A stretch of 64,000 bases of DNA from Natronoglycomyces albus (lineage in GTDB: Bacteria; Actinomycetota; Actinomycetes; Mycobacteriales; Micromonosporaceae): assembly GCF_016925535.1 (NCBI RefSeq), contig NZ_CP070496.1, forward strand, positions 1,488,001-1,552,000, given 5' to 3'. The notes under the pieces were generated by a model, which saw only the letters and a list, made by a program, of their open reading frames with translations, had not been told where the DNA came from and made no database searches. The position numbers and the translations under genes were made by a program. This document shows, one piece after another, positions 8,197 to 15,800 of the stretch (within the stretch, counting starts at the first letter, position 1; the number at the start of each line of letters is the position of its first letter).

Positions 8197-8746
8197 ACTA
8201 GACCTAGCGTTGCTGAAACTACCGGGTCCTCGTGCAACTCTCAAACGTTGCCTAGGGCTGGAAGCCGACGATAGACGCTGGGACCGGGCATGGCAGCATC
8301 TGGTCGAGTATGTGCCAGAACGGGCCGACTCGGCAGAAGAACGGGCATTCGTGGCTGTTGCGGCAATGATCTGCGCCCAGAACCCGTCTGCACGTAAAGA
8401 TGACCTCGACGAACACCGCCCCCCGGCAACAGCCAAGCTCGGAGCGTCAATGGCCATCGGTGTCGCACAACACCGATGGTCAAGCAAAGACGCGGCTTTG
8501 AGTCGACTGATTCTCTTGGGGCGTCAAAACCTTGGCGGTCTGCACCGACTCCTTCCCCGAACGGTGTTGCACCTGCGAAGCCTGGGTGTACCGATTGCCT
8601 GGGCGGCATTGGTTGATGACCTCGCCGCCTGGCCGCGATACCGCCGTGAAATCACTAAACGGTGGATACAGGACTACCACCGCACACTTCACCGCATCGA
8701 AACCGAACGAGCCCGCAACGACGCTGATGAAAGCGAGACGACATGA
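8108..8746 (+). CDS. casB: Cascade small subunit Cse2/CasB (Cas11e)
   Basis: Cse2 forms the two-copy belly of Cascade and stabilises the R-loop. The predicted protein has 212 residues and is basic and helical, as expected. A stretch like GASMAIGVAQHRWSS fits the family. ATG 8108 is chosen because AAGGAGACC (8096-8104) precedes it and the product then has normal length. The frame is open further upstream only because it lies inside casA. The 89-base overlap with casA is long but plausible in an operon whose other junctions are ATGA overlaps. The casB stop overlaps the cas7 start by four bases. Confidence 0.88.
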   Translation: MTTTAAEPRLSRAATMVRDLTRDQKTKTGELDLALLKLPGPRATLKRCLGLEADDRRWDRAWQHLVEYVPERADSAEERAFVAVAAMICAQNPSARKDDLDEHRPPATAKLGASMAIGVAQHRWSSKDAALSRLILLGRQNLGGLHRLLPRTVLHLRSLGVPIAWAALVDDLAAWPRYRREITKRWIQDYHRTLHRIETERARNDADESETT

Positions 8747-9885
8747 ACCAGCCACGATTCATTGACTTCCACGCCCTGCAAACCCTCCCGTTCAGCAACC
8801 CTAACCGCGATGAAGAGGGTGCCCCGAAAACGGTCGTCTTCGGTGGGGTTGAACGGTCCCGGATTTCCAGCCAGTCATGGAAACGACGCATCCGCCTCGA
8901 TGTTGAAGCGAAACTCGGTGACCCGGCGGTGCGAACTCGTCGCGTGGTTCGCGGCGTCGCCGACCGCCTACACAACGTCCACGATTGGCCCATGAACGAG
9001 GCAGAAGCAGCAGGAAAACAGGTCGCCCGCTCAGCGGGCAATGGCATCAAACTTGAGAAAAGCAAAGACGAGAAAAACGAAGAGATCCTGACCACCTCTG
9101 TGCTGCTGTTCCTCCCTGAAGCAGGTTTGGACGAGCTGACCGAGATCGCTGCGCAACATCGCGATGACATCATCGCTGAAGAAGCCAAGAAAAAACCCAA
9201 AGGTATTCTCCCCGCGGAGGCCATCGCCGAAGTACTGGGTTCACGTAACGGCACTATCAACCTGTTCGGCCGTATGCTCGCTGAATTGCCTGGTGCCAAT
9301 GTCGACGGTGCTGTGCAGATGGCGCACGCTTTCACCGTCCACGAAACCAATCCCGAGTTCGACTTCTTCGCCGCAGTAGATGACATTGAACAGCAAGCCG
9401 GTATCCCCGGATCGGGACACATCAACACCGCGATGTTCACCGCTGGCACGTTCTACCGTTACGCCAACATTGACCTAGACGGCCTTCTTGACAATCTTGG
9501 TGGCGACCGCGCCGCAGCGGCCGAACTCGTAACTGCGTTCGCTCAAGCTTTCATCCGAACGGTTCCCACCGGAAAAGACCGCCCCACTGCGCCTATGACG
9601 ATTCCTGACCTCGTCCACCTCGCTGTACGGTCGGACCGGCCCGCTTCCATGGCCGCGGCATTCGAACGCCCCGTCCGCGCTGTAGACCAAGGCCACCTAG
9701 CCACAGCTGCGGCGACACTTGACCGCTACATCGGCCGCGTTAACCGACTGTTGGGCGCAGACCATCTCCAATGGTCGGCCAATACTCACCTTCTCGATGA
9801 TGCCCCGAACCAACTCGGCGAATCGCGTGACTCCTTCGATGACCTAATCGACGAAGCAGTCCGTAATGCCCTTCCTCAGGAGTAG
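8743..9885 (+). CDS. cas7: Cascade backbone subunit Cas7e (Cse4/CasC)
   Basis: Six copies of this RAMP protein form the crRNA-binding backbone. The 380-residue product begins FIDFHALQTLPFSNPNRDEE, followed by GGVERSRISSQSWKRRIR, the hallmark N-terminus of CasC/Cse4. ATG 8743 overlaps the casB stop (ATGA). The length is normal and there are no gaps. cas5 follows two bases after the stop. Confidence 0.96.
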   Translation: MNQPRFIDFHALQTLPFSNPNRDEEGAPKTVVFGGVERSRISSQSWKRRIRLDVEAKLGDPAVRTRRVVRGVADRLHNVHDWPMNEAEAAGKQVARSAGNGIKLEKSKDEKNEEILTTSVLLFLPEAGLDELTEIAAQHRDDIIAEEAKKKPKGILPAEAIAEVLGSRNGTINLFGRMLAELPGANVDGAVQMAHAFTVHETNPEFDFFAAVDDIEQQAGIPGSGHINTAMFTAGTFYRYANIDLDGLLDNLGGDRAAAAELVTAFAQAFIRTVPTGKDRPTAPMTIPDLVHLAVRSDRPASMAAAFERPVRAVDQGHLATAAATLDRYIGRVNRLLGADHLQWSANTHLLDDAPNQLGESRDSFDDLIDEAVRNALPQE

Positions 9886-9887
9886 TA

Positions 9888-10628
9888 GTGACAGCCTTGA
9901 TTCTTCGCCTTGCAGCGCCTTTGCAAAGCTGGGGCGAGCGCGGCACCTTCGGGGAAAAAGACACCGCTGACTTCCCGACTCGCTCGGGCCTGCTAGGACT
10001 GATCGCCTGCGCGGCTGGCATCAAGCGAGGCCATTCGCTTGGCTCTTTGAGCGACCTGGATTTCACTGTGCGCATTGACCGTCCCGGTGTACGCATCATT
10101 GACTTTCATACCGTCGGTGGTGGTTATCCACGCCACCAAGGAATCCCCACGGCGGATGGCAAACGAAAAAACACCGCGATCATCACTCGCCGCCACTATC
10201 TTGCCGACGCGGTCTTCACGGTCGCATGCACCGGGCCCCGACAAGCAGTAGACAAAGCCGCGTCCGCAGTCGCCGCGCCGCGATGGCAGCCATTCCTCGG
10301 TCGGCGCTCCTGCCCACCCGAACAACCCATGGTTCTTGGACTCTTCAGCGACGCCGACCAGGCTTTGCAGGAAGTGCCGCTGCCTCCCAACCCACGTAAT
10401 AGAAAGGATGAGGTGCAGGTCAATATCATCCGAACCGCCCCGGCTGGGAGCACCGAGGCATGGAGCGAAATGTACGACCATTGTGATGGCTTCCCCGTCG
10501 GTGACCGCTTCTACCGCTCTCGTCCAATTCTGCGCACCACCGAAATTCTCGAGCCACGCCAACGTACCCACACCACCGAGGAATACCTCGATCGACTGAC
10601 CGAACTCATGCGGCGAGGTGAGGCATGA
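9888..10628 (+). CDS. cas5: Cascade subunit Cas5e (CasD)
   Basis: Cas5e holds the 5' handle of the crRNA. The N-terminus LILRLAAPLQSWGERGTFGE and the following TADFPTRSGLLGLIACAAG are the canonical CasD motifs. It has 246 residues. It starts with GTG 9888, two bases after the cas7 stop, behind CAGGAG inside the end of cas7. It overlaps cas6e by ATGA. Confidence 0.96.
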   Translation: MTALILRLAAPLQSWGERGTFGEKDTADFPTRSGLLGLIACAAGIKRGHSLGSLSDLDFTVRIDRPGVRIIDFHTVGGGYPRHQGIPTADGKRKNTAIITRRHYLADAVFTVACTGPRQAVDKAASAVAAPRWQPFLGRRSCPPEQPMVLGLFSDADQALQEVPLPPNPRNRKDEVQVNIIRTAPAGSTEAWSEMYDHCDGFPVGDRFYRSRPILRTTEILEPRQRTHTTEEYLDRLTELMRRGEA

Positions 10629-11278
10629 GCCCGTGGCTAACCCAACTCATCCTCGACAGCCGACACCGTCAAGTCCATTGGCTCATGGCCGACGCCGGAC
10701 GCCAACACAAATGGCTCATGCGCCTAGCCGAAGAGAACCTCGGCGATCAGCCACGACGCGCTGCAGGCCTGCTGTATCGAATCGAGCACACCGCAACCCG
10801 CACCTTGGCACTGGTCCAGACCCACCAAGAACCGCGCCTAGCCCGGCTGCCAGAGGAAGGCGTGACCACTGCCGCGACACGTTCACTCGGCCCGCTCATT
10901 GAACAATTGGCGACCGGCCAGCGTATCCGCTACCGCATTGTTGCCAACGCAACCAAACGCTGGGGAAACAGCGCACCAGATAAAGCAATGATCGGCAAGC
11001 TACACACCCTGCGAGGCGCAGCAGCAGAACAATGGTGGATCGGCCGTGCGGCTAACTGCGGCCTGGACACCGGACCGTTCGATGCCCGGCAGCTCCCAGA
11101 TGCCCGAGTCCGGGGTCGAGGTCGGCATGCGCAAACCCAGTTTGATGGCACCGCGACTATTGCCGACGTTGACGCACTTCGAGATGCGATCAAAACCGGC
11201 ATCGGCCGCTCGCAAAGTTTCGGCTGCGGACTGCTCAGCATCGCACCTGTCAGCACCAGCAAACCGGCAGCGCTATGA
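10625..11278 (+). CDS. cas6e: CRISPR RNA endonuclease Cas6e (CasE)
   Basis: Cas6e cuts the pre-crRNA at the 3' base of the repeat stem and stays in Cascade. It has 217 residues. The conserved N-terminal region RQVHWLMADAG contains His18, a candidate catalytic histidine. The C-terminal glycine loop reads IGRSQSFGCGLLSI, matching the CasE family. It would process array 1, array 2 and the mini-CRISPR at 6373, all of which keep the six-base stem. ATGA overlaps with both neighbours support one transcript. Confidence 0.95.
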   Translation: MSPWLTQLILDSRHRQVHWLMADAGRQHKWLMRLAEENLGDQPRRAAGLLYRIEHTATRTLALVQTHQEPRLARLPEEGVTTAATRSLGPLIEQLATGQRIRYRIVANATKRWGNSAPDKAMIGKLHTLRGAAAEQWWIGRAANCGLDTGPFDARQLPDARVRGRGRHAQTQFDGTATIADVDALRDAIKTGIGRSQSFGCGLLSIAPVSTSKPAAL

Positions 11279-12237
11279 GCGACCCCCGAAAAAACCTCGG
11301 AGCGCCAGTGCTGGCCATGCTCCCCCGAGTGGCCGACAGCCTCTCGTTTCTCTACCTTGAGACCGCTCGTATCGTCCAAGACGACACCGGCATATGCGCT
11401 CAAGTCGAACGCGCAGGCAAGATTGACCGCGTCTACCTGCCAGTAGCAGCGCTTTCGTGCCTGCTGCTAGGGCCAGGCACCTCGATCACGCAACCTGCAA
11501 TCGCAACCATCGCGCGCCACAACACCACTGTGGTGTGGACTGGTGCCGGTGGTGTGCGCATGTACGCTGCTGGCATATCCAGTGCCCTGACCGCAGCCTG
11601 GCTTGAAAAACAAGCGCGAGCATGGGCCAGCGACGACACACGCCTAGCCGTCGCGCAGCGTATGTTCGGCCTCCGCTTTGACGACACCATCGAGCCAGCC
11701 AACAGCCTTGCTCAACTGCGAGGGCTTGAAGGCGCCCGCATGAAAGCGCTCTATCGATCCCTGGCTGACCGCCACGGCATCCGCGGCTTCCGTCGCAACT
11801 ACGACCCGCACAACTGGGAAACTCAAAGCCCGGTCAACCAGGCACTATCAGCCGCCAACACAGCTCTTTACGGTGTCTGCCACGCCGCCATTCTGGCTCT
11901 TGGATGCTCCCCAGCCCTCGGATTCGTCCACAGCGGCAAACAGCACGCCTTCGTATACGACATTGCCGATCTCTACAAAGCCAAACACACCATCCCCCTC
12001 GCCTTCACCTTGCACCGCGCATCCAACCCTGAAGCCGAAGCACGCCGCAGGTTCCGCAAAGACTTCACCGCTCTACGACTCCTACCCACCATCGTGCGTG
12101 ACATCCAACGACTCATCGACCCTGACACCAGCAGTACCGAACCAGTGACGAACCCCGAACTGGTGCACCTGTGGGACCCCGACCTCGGCGACGTAGCGGC
12201 CGGAATCAACCACGCCGAACTCGACCCGGACTGGTGA
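11275..12237 (+). CDS. cas1: CRISPR integrase Cas1 (I-E)
   Basis: Cas1 with Cas2 integrates new spacers at the leader end. It has 320 residues. The metal-binding triad is visible: Glu in LRGLEGARMK, His in GFVHSGKQHAF and Asp in VYDIADLYK. The N-terminal beta domain (LSFLYLETARIVQDD) and TVVWTGAGGVRMYA are typical of the I-E subtype. It overlaps cas6e by ATGA and ends three bases before cas2. Intact Cas1 and Cas2 mean adaptation should be possible. Confidence 0.97.
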   Translation: MSDPRKNLGAPVLAMLPRVADSLSFLYLETARIVQDDTGICAQVERAGKIDRVYLPVAALSCLLLGPGTSITQPAIATIARHNTTVVWTGAGGVRMYAAGISSALTAAWLEKQARAWASDDTRLAVAQRMFGLRFDDTIEPANSLAQLRGLEGARMKALYRSLADRHGIRGFRRNYDPHNWETQSPVNQALSAANTALYGVCHAAILALGCSPALGFVHSGKQHAFVYDIADLYKAKHTIPLAFTLHRASNPEAEARRRFRKDFTALRLLPTIVRDIQRLIDPDTSSTEPVTNPELVHLWDPDLGDVAAGINHAELDPDW

Positions 12238-12240
12238 ACC

Positions 12241-12549
12241 ATGGCCAACCTCGTCGTCATCTCCACCACAGCCGTACCCGACCACGTCCGCGGAGCCCTA
12301 AGCAGATGGATGGTCGAACCGACTCCAGGCTTCTACGTGGGCACACTGTCGGCCAAAGTCCGAGACGAACTATGGCAAGCAGTCAGCACCTCAGTCGCCG
12401 ACGGTGCCGCCACCTGCGTCTTCCCCCACGCCGAACAAGAACAACGATTCATCATCCGCACCGCAGGAGAACGACACCGACACGTCATCGACTTCGACGG
12501 CCTCCAACTCATCGAATTCAAAGCCGAAAACGAACAAACGCCCGAATAA
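12241..12549 (+). CDS. cas2: CRISPR adaptation protein Cas2 (I-E)
   Basis: A 102-residue ferredoxin-like protein of the CRISPR-associated Cas2e type: MANLVVISTTAVPDHVRGAL, then WMVEPTPGFYVG and a C-terminal strand GLQLIEFKA. It is the dimeric core of the Cas1-Cas2 integrase. It lies last in the operon. Its stop codon TAA (12547-12549) lies inside the leader motif of array 2, so gene and leader overlap. Confidence 0.96.
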   Translation: MANLVVISTTAVPDHVRGALSRWMVEPTPGFYVGTLSAKVRDELWQAVSTSVADGAATCVFPHAEQEQRFIIRTAGERHRHVIDFDGLQLIEFKAENEQTPE

Positions 12550-12567
12550 AACACCAGGTCAACAAGC
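12546..12567 (+). promoter_or_regulatory. Leader-end motif of CRISPR array 2
   Basis: The 22 bases directly before the first repeat of array 2 match the leader end of array 1 (3190-3169, minus strand) at 17 positions: ATAAAAC, CCAG, TC and CAAG are shared. The motif overlaps the cas2 stop codon, so this array has almost no separate leader and is probably transcribed as the tail of the cas operon. Confidence 0.65.
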
Positions 12568-12901
12568 CTGCTCTCCACGGACGTGGAGGTCTTCCGCCGC
12601 GGCCATCCGTCCGGCCTGAATCATCGCCCTGCTCTCCACGGACGTGGAGGTCTTCCGCCACGTACCGGGCGGAAGTCACGCATGCGAAGCTGCTCTCCAC
12701 GGACGTGGAGGTCTTCCAATTGAGAATGGCTCGCAATCGTCACGACCCGACTGCTCTCCACGGACGTGGAGGTCTTCCGGATGACGTTCCATATCGCGGT
12801 GACTACTGAGACTGCTCTCCACGGACGTGGAGGTCTTCCGCTTGCATAGGCCCTCAACGGTGGTGGGTTTGGCTGCTCTCCACGGACGTGGAGGTCTTCC
12901 G
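12568..12901 (+). CRISPR. Type I-E CRISPR array 2, 6 repeats and 5 spacers
   Basis: Repeats of 29 bases start at 12568, 12629, 12690, 12751, 12812 and 12873, with 32-base spacers. They read in crRNA sense on the + strand (CTGCTCTCCACGGACG, then TGGAGGTCTTCCG). All six differ from array 1 at the first base (C instead of G). The third ends in A. The array points away from cas2, so arrays 1 and 2 flank the cas genes and are transcribed outwards. The last repeat is not degenerate, which fits a young array. Confidence 0.96.
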
Positions 12902-13048
12902 TCGATGAACATCGCTAGGGGAAGTACTAATTTGGTGCCGGTGAGAGCCCTAGCTAGGAGCTGGAACCGCTCGACATGCCGTCCCATATCGAACCAGGAA
13001 CGCTTGCCTGTTTAGACAGCGGGCCAGCAAGAGCACCTGAGCAGCGAT

Positions 13049-13249
13049 TCACGACTTCGTGGAGTCTCGGACTATGCGTTTCACGCTCGATAGACTCACA
13101 CCGAACTGTTGAGCGATGTCGGCTTGACGTTCACCTGCTCGCCATGCAGCTGCAATCGCGTTTCTTTGGTCGTTGGTCAACCGGCGGTTCAACGCCCAAG
13201 GGCGTGCACTTACTGCGTAGTTTTCGACGCGGTGACGGCCGGTGGTCAC
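13049..13249 (-). CDS. Small helix-turn-helix protein, possibly a recombinase C-terminal remnant
   Basis: The 66-residue product reads RRLTNDQRNAIAAAWRAGER followed by QADIAQQFGVSLSSVKRIV. That is the DNA-binding helix-turn-helix found at the C-terminus of Hin-type resolvases/invertases and in small transposase-like proteins. GTG 13249 is the only good start. The frame is open for about 130 more bases upstream with a Pro/Ser/Gly/Asp-rich sequence but without a clear start. No catalytic serine domain is present nearby. It could be a stand-alone regulator or the tail of a decayed recombinase. Confidence 0.45.
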   Translation of the reverse strand: MTTGRHRVENYAVSARPWALNRRLTNDQRNAIAAAWRAGERQADIAQQFGVSLSSVKRIVRDSTKS

Positions 13250-13573
13250 ATCGCCGGTGAGCGATGAACCGGCGGGGTCAGGATTGGCCGAACCAGGCGC
13301 ATCGGGGTCTGGCAGTGAATCTATGATGCTCTTGACCTGCGACGATGAGTGTGAATAAGACGTCAGCAGCTCCAGTTAAGAATGATTGCTGGCTATCCGA
13401 AGGTCTAAATAAAGCAGAGGCGGTTGCGACATCTAGACCTCCAAGTGGATCTTGCCTGGGAGAAGCAGGGCGCTTCTCATCCTGGGGTCAATGCTAGTCG
13501 TTAGCGCATTTCTGTTGCGAGCGTGAACTAGTGGTGTCAGATCCTAATTCAGGTCACCATTGGCTAAGTAGCT
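13250..13573. other. Intergenic region without recognised genes
   Basis: A 324-base gap between the HTH remnant and the immunity gene. The right end lies downstream of the immunity gene. No hairpin with a T-run, repeat copy or promoter stands out. The Pro/Ser-rich open frame that precedes 13249 covers 13250-13378. Confidence 0.5.
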
Positions 13574-14068
13574 TTAGTCCTCGTCTGAAAAATAGACCTG
13601 ATCGAGTTTCTCGACTGTATAGCTTGTCGCAAGTTGGTCCATATCGCCGAAATCGTTGTAGTACCCAGGTTCGAGGATCTGAGAGTCAAAGACAACGTTT
13701 CCGTTCAGGTTATGCATCAGGAGATATTCAAAGTCGCGATGAATGAGGCCACGAGCTTTCTCTTTGGCCACGAAGCCAGTCGCGGCAGCGAAAATCTCCG
13801 CAATTGCAGCGCAGTCTTGCTCGTGGCTGAGTTCTTTTCTTGGGTAGAACGAAATTGAAAGGACCTGATCGGTACCGAGAAGTTCAGCCGAGTCGGGTAG
13901 TTCCTCGGCGGGCTCGATGACAGCTACCGCGTAGAAGTCTTTGCGGTAGCACATTGGATGATCGCCCTGCTTGCCAATCTCCGCGCCAAACACACCTGCA
14001 AAGTAATGTATTGCTTCTTCGGCTGTCACGGTGCTTGAGGACTCAAAGTGATATTCCGGGGCAGCCAT
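13574..14068 (-). CDS. Probable immunity protein, SitI3-like
   Basis: A 164-residue acidic soluble protein. It has a central strand and helix LSISFYPRKELSHEQDCAAI and a late NGNVVFD segment, a pattern resembling SitI3-type immunity proteins. That assignment is tentative. It starts at the base after the stop of the CdiA-like toxin gene (TAG then ATG), the usual position for the cognate immunity gene. It is probably still needed if any toxin is made. Another type of immunity protein is possible. Confidence 0.5.
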   Translation of the reverse strand: MAAPEYHFESSSTVTAEEAIHYFAGVFGAEIGKQGDHPMCYRKDFYAVAVIEPAEELPDSAELLGTDQVLSISFYPRKELSHEQDCAAIAEIFAAATGFVAKEKARGLIHRDFEYLLMHNLNGNVVFDSQILEPGYYNDFGDMDQLATSYTVEKLDQVYFSDED

Positions 14069-14836
14069 CTATTGGTTTCCTTTCGGAGAGAGCTTTAGGT
14101 CGTGTATCTGTCCGTCTTGTATAACCTTAACCTCTTTGAGACCGGTGACCGGGTCTCGGGCAAGACGCTCCTCAATCTCGTTTGAAGTGAGTTTAGAGTC
14201 AGAAAGGTTGAGAATGATCGAGTATGCCTGATTTTTCGAAACCTTGTTTCGGATCGCGGAGCGAACAGTATTGAGGCTGTTTCCGCTAGGGGAGTAGCAA
14301 TCCCATTGGCGGCCTTCGATCAGATAATCCGGATTCTTGCCATGGGAGTTGGTCGGCGGTGACTGAACAACCTTGTAGCCGGCCACTGCCAATAGCTTCG
14401 CCGCTTCATATTCACGCCTGAGTGACTGCTTCTTTATTGGGCTGCCCTTGATAGCCTCGGGGATTCCTTCTGGTTCACGATTGGGATCTCGGGGCATCGA
14501 AGGCTTGGTGGAACTATCGATCGCCGGTTTGTTTTGGGCTCTCGGAGAGGTGGAACCTGGGGAGGTGGCCGCGTTGCCATGGTGATTGCGCAGCGCGTGG
14601 GCCTGATTCTCCAGCGTCTCGAGCTGGCTGCCAACTCCAGTCAGGGATGCTGTGGCTTCTTCCAGCCCTTCGCGTAGAGCCATGATCTCGGAGTGTTTTC
14701 CTTCGGCTCCAAGCGACATCAGAGCTTGCGCGGCCTCGTCTGTCGAGGCAAACGTCGGGCCGAACCCGGCCTGGGCCTCGTCGATCTAGTTGCGAGCGGC
14801 AGTTATCGAGGCGACCACGTCGTCAATCGAGGTCAT
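14069..14836 (-). pseudogene. ESX-like polymorphic toxin with CdiA-type tRNA nuclease domain, early amber codon
   Basis: Read from ATG 14836, the frame runs 255 codons to a TAG at 14069-14071, with an in-frame TAG at codon 17 (..ITAARN*IDEAQAG..). The first 90 residues form a helical coiled coil like WXG100/LXG secretion domains (MTSIDDVV.., EGLEEATASLTGVGSQLETL). A Pro/Ser linker follows. The last 120 residues (KNPDYLIEGRQWDCYSPSGN, then SKNQAYSIILNLSDS) look like the CdiA C-terminal tRNA nuclease domain. Its start overlaps the stop of the upstream gene (ATGA). If the amber is real, only an internal start such as ATG 14719 could make a shortened protein, which would lose part of the export domain. 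Confidence 0.6.
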
Positions 14837-15171
14837 AGGAGTGATACCTGGTAAGCCGAGGTTCCGGGTGCATTAGGGGCTGGTTCGTGTGAGGAGATGT
14901 TGACTACATCGTAAGCGCCGCTGAGGTCGAACGTGCAGCCTGGCAGGTGTTTCGTCTTGCCTCGCGAAACCTGCGGCGGACCGCGCAATTCGCCCTGCTC
15001 ACATGATCCCGGCATCTTGACTTCGTCTTGGAGTGGGCCACGGCACAACGGCATCACGTTAACCGAAGGCGACCTCGCCGCTGGCGCAACAGTGCCGAAC
15101 CAGCCCGCGTTGATTGACTGCGCAACCGCTTTAGACACATTAGTAAGGGCACTAACCGTACCGGTGGTCAT
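14833..15171 (-). CDS. Hypothetical protein upstream of the ESX-like toxin
   Basis: 112 residues, not recognised. It begins MTTGTVSALTNVSKAVAQSI and has three cysteines, no obvious membrane segment and a Ser/Pro-rich tail. Its stop overlaps the toxin start by four bases, so the two are translationally coupled. The position suggests a partner for export of the toxin (small ESX-type proteins often come in such pairs), but that is inference from context only. Confidence 0.5.
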   Translation of the reverse strand: MTTGTVSALTNVSKAVAQSINAGWFGTVAPAARSPSVNVMPLCRGPLQDEVKMPGSCEQGELRGPPQVSRGKTKHLPGCTFDLSGAYDVVNISSHEPAPNAPGTSAYQVSLL

Positions 15172-15427
15172 ACCTGGGGAGTGGTACGTCCGGGCCGAAG
15201 TCGGTGCACTGGTGATGTGCAGCGATAGGCTCAGTTACCCGAGTGGCCCAATTCTACTTGGGAATATCCACAATGGGCGGAGGAGATTTTGCACCGCCGT
15301 GTATCCACAACCTAGCCGCACCTGGTCGCATTAGTCCGCATATGGCCGCATATTTGTGGGCATAGAAAAACGCCCCCGGTGATCGAATCTTTGTTCGGCT
15401 ACGAGGACGTTTACGCAGCTCAGAGCT

Positions 15428-15501
15428 TGGAGCGGGCGACGAGAATCGAACTCGCGTAATCAGTTTGGAAGACTGAGGCTTTACCATTAAGCTACGCCCG
15501 C
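15428..15501 (-). tRNA. tRNA-Gly (TCC)
   Basis: The minus strand reads GCGGGCGTAGCTTAATGG at the 5' end, an anticodon arm TCAGT-CTTCCAA-ACTGA with anticodon TCC, a T arm CGAGTTCGATTCTCG, and the acceptor strand CGCCCGC followed by T. CCA is encoded (15430-15428). All stems pair. It marks the border between the accessory left part and the core genes. Its 3' end faces the accessory side, as for an integration site, but no direct repeat of the tRNA end was found to the left. Confidence 0.95.
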
Positions 15502-15800
15502 TTGCTGGCTAATTGCTCCAGCGCCGTAAAGTTTACCTCCTTGCGTCGCGTATGCAAACCGGGGTCCACTCCAGGGTCGCGGTAAACCTCTCACCTGGGA
15601 CGATATCGCTTGAACTTCGTTTGCGGGGCGGATCGTGGCGCTGAGAGTGTGGCAGAGGCGAATTTGGCCACACCCCCAAGCCGCAGGCTGGGCCCTGGAA
15701 TTAGACTCGATAAGAGCGTGTGGTCGCGCAGTGTGTTCACCATCTATGCGCTGATCGATGCAAGAGACCATTAAGCCGAAATGTATTTAGGAGTACGCCT

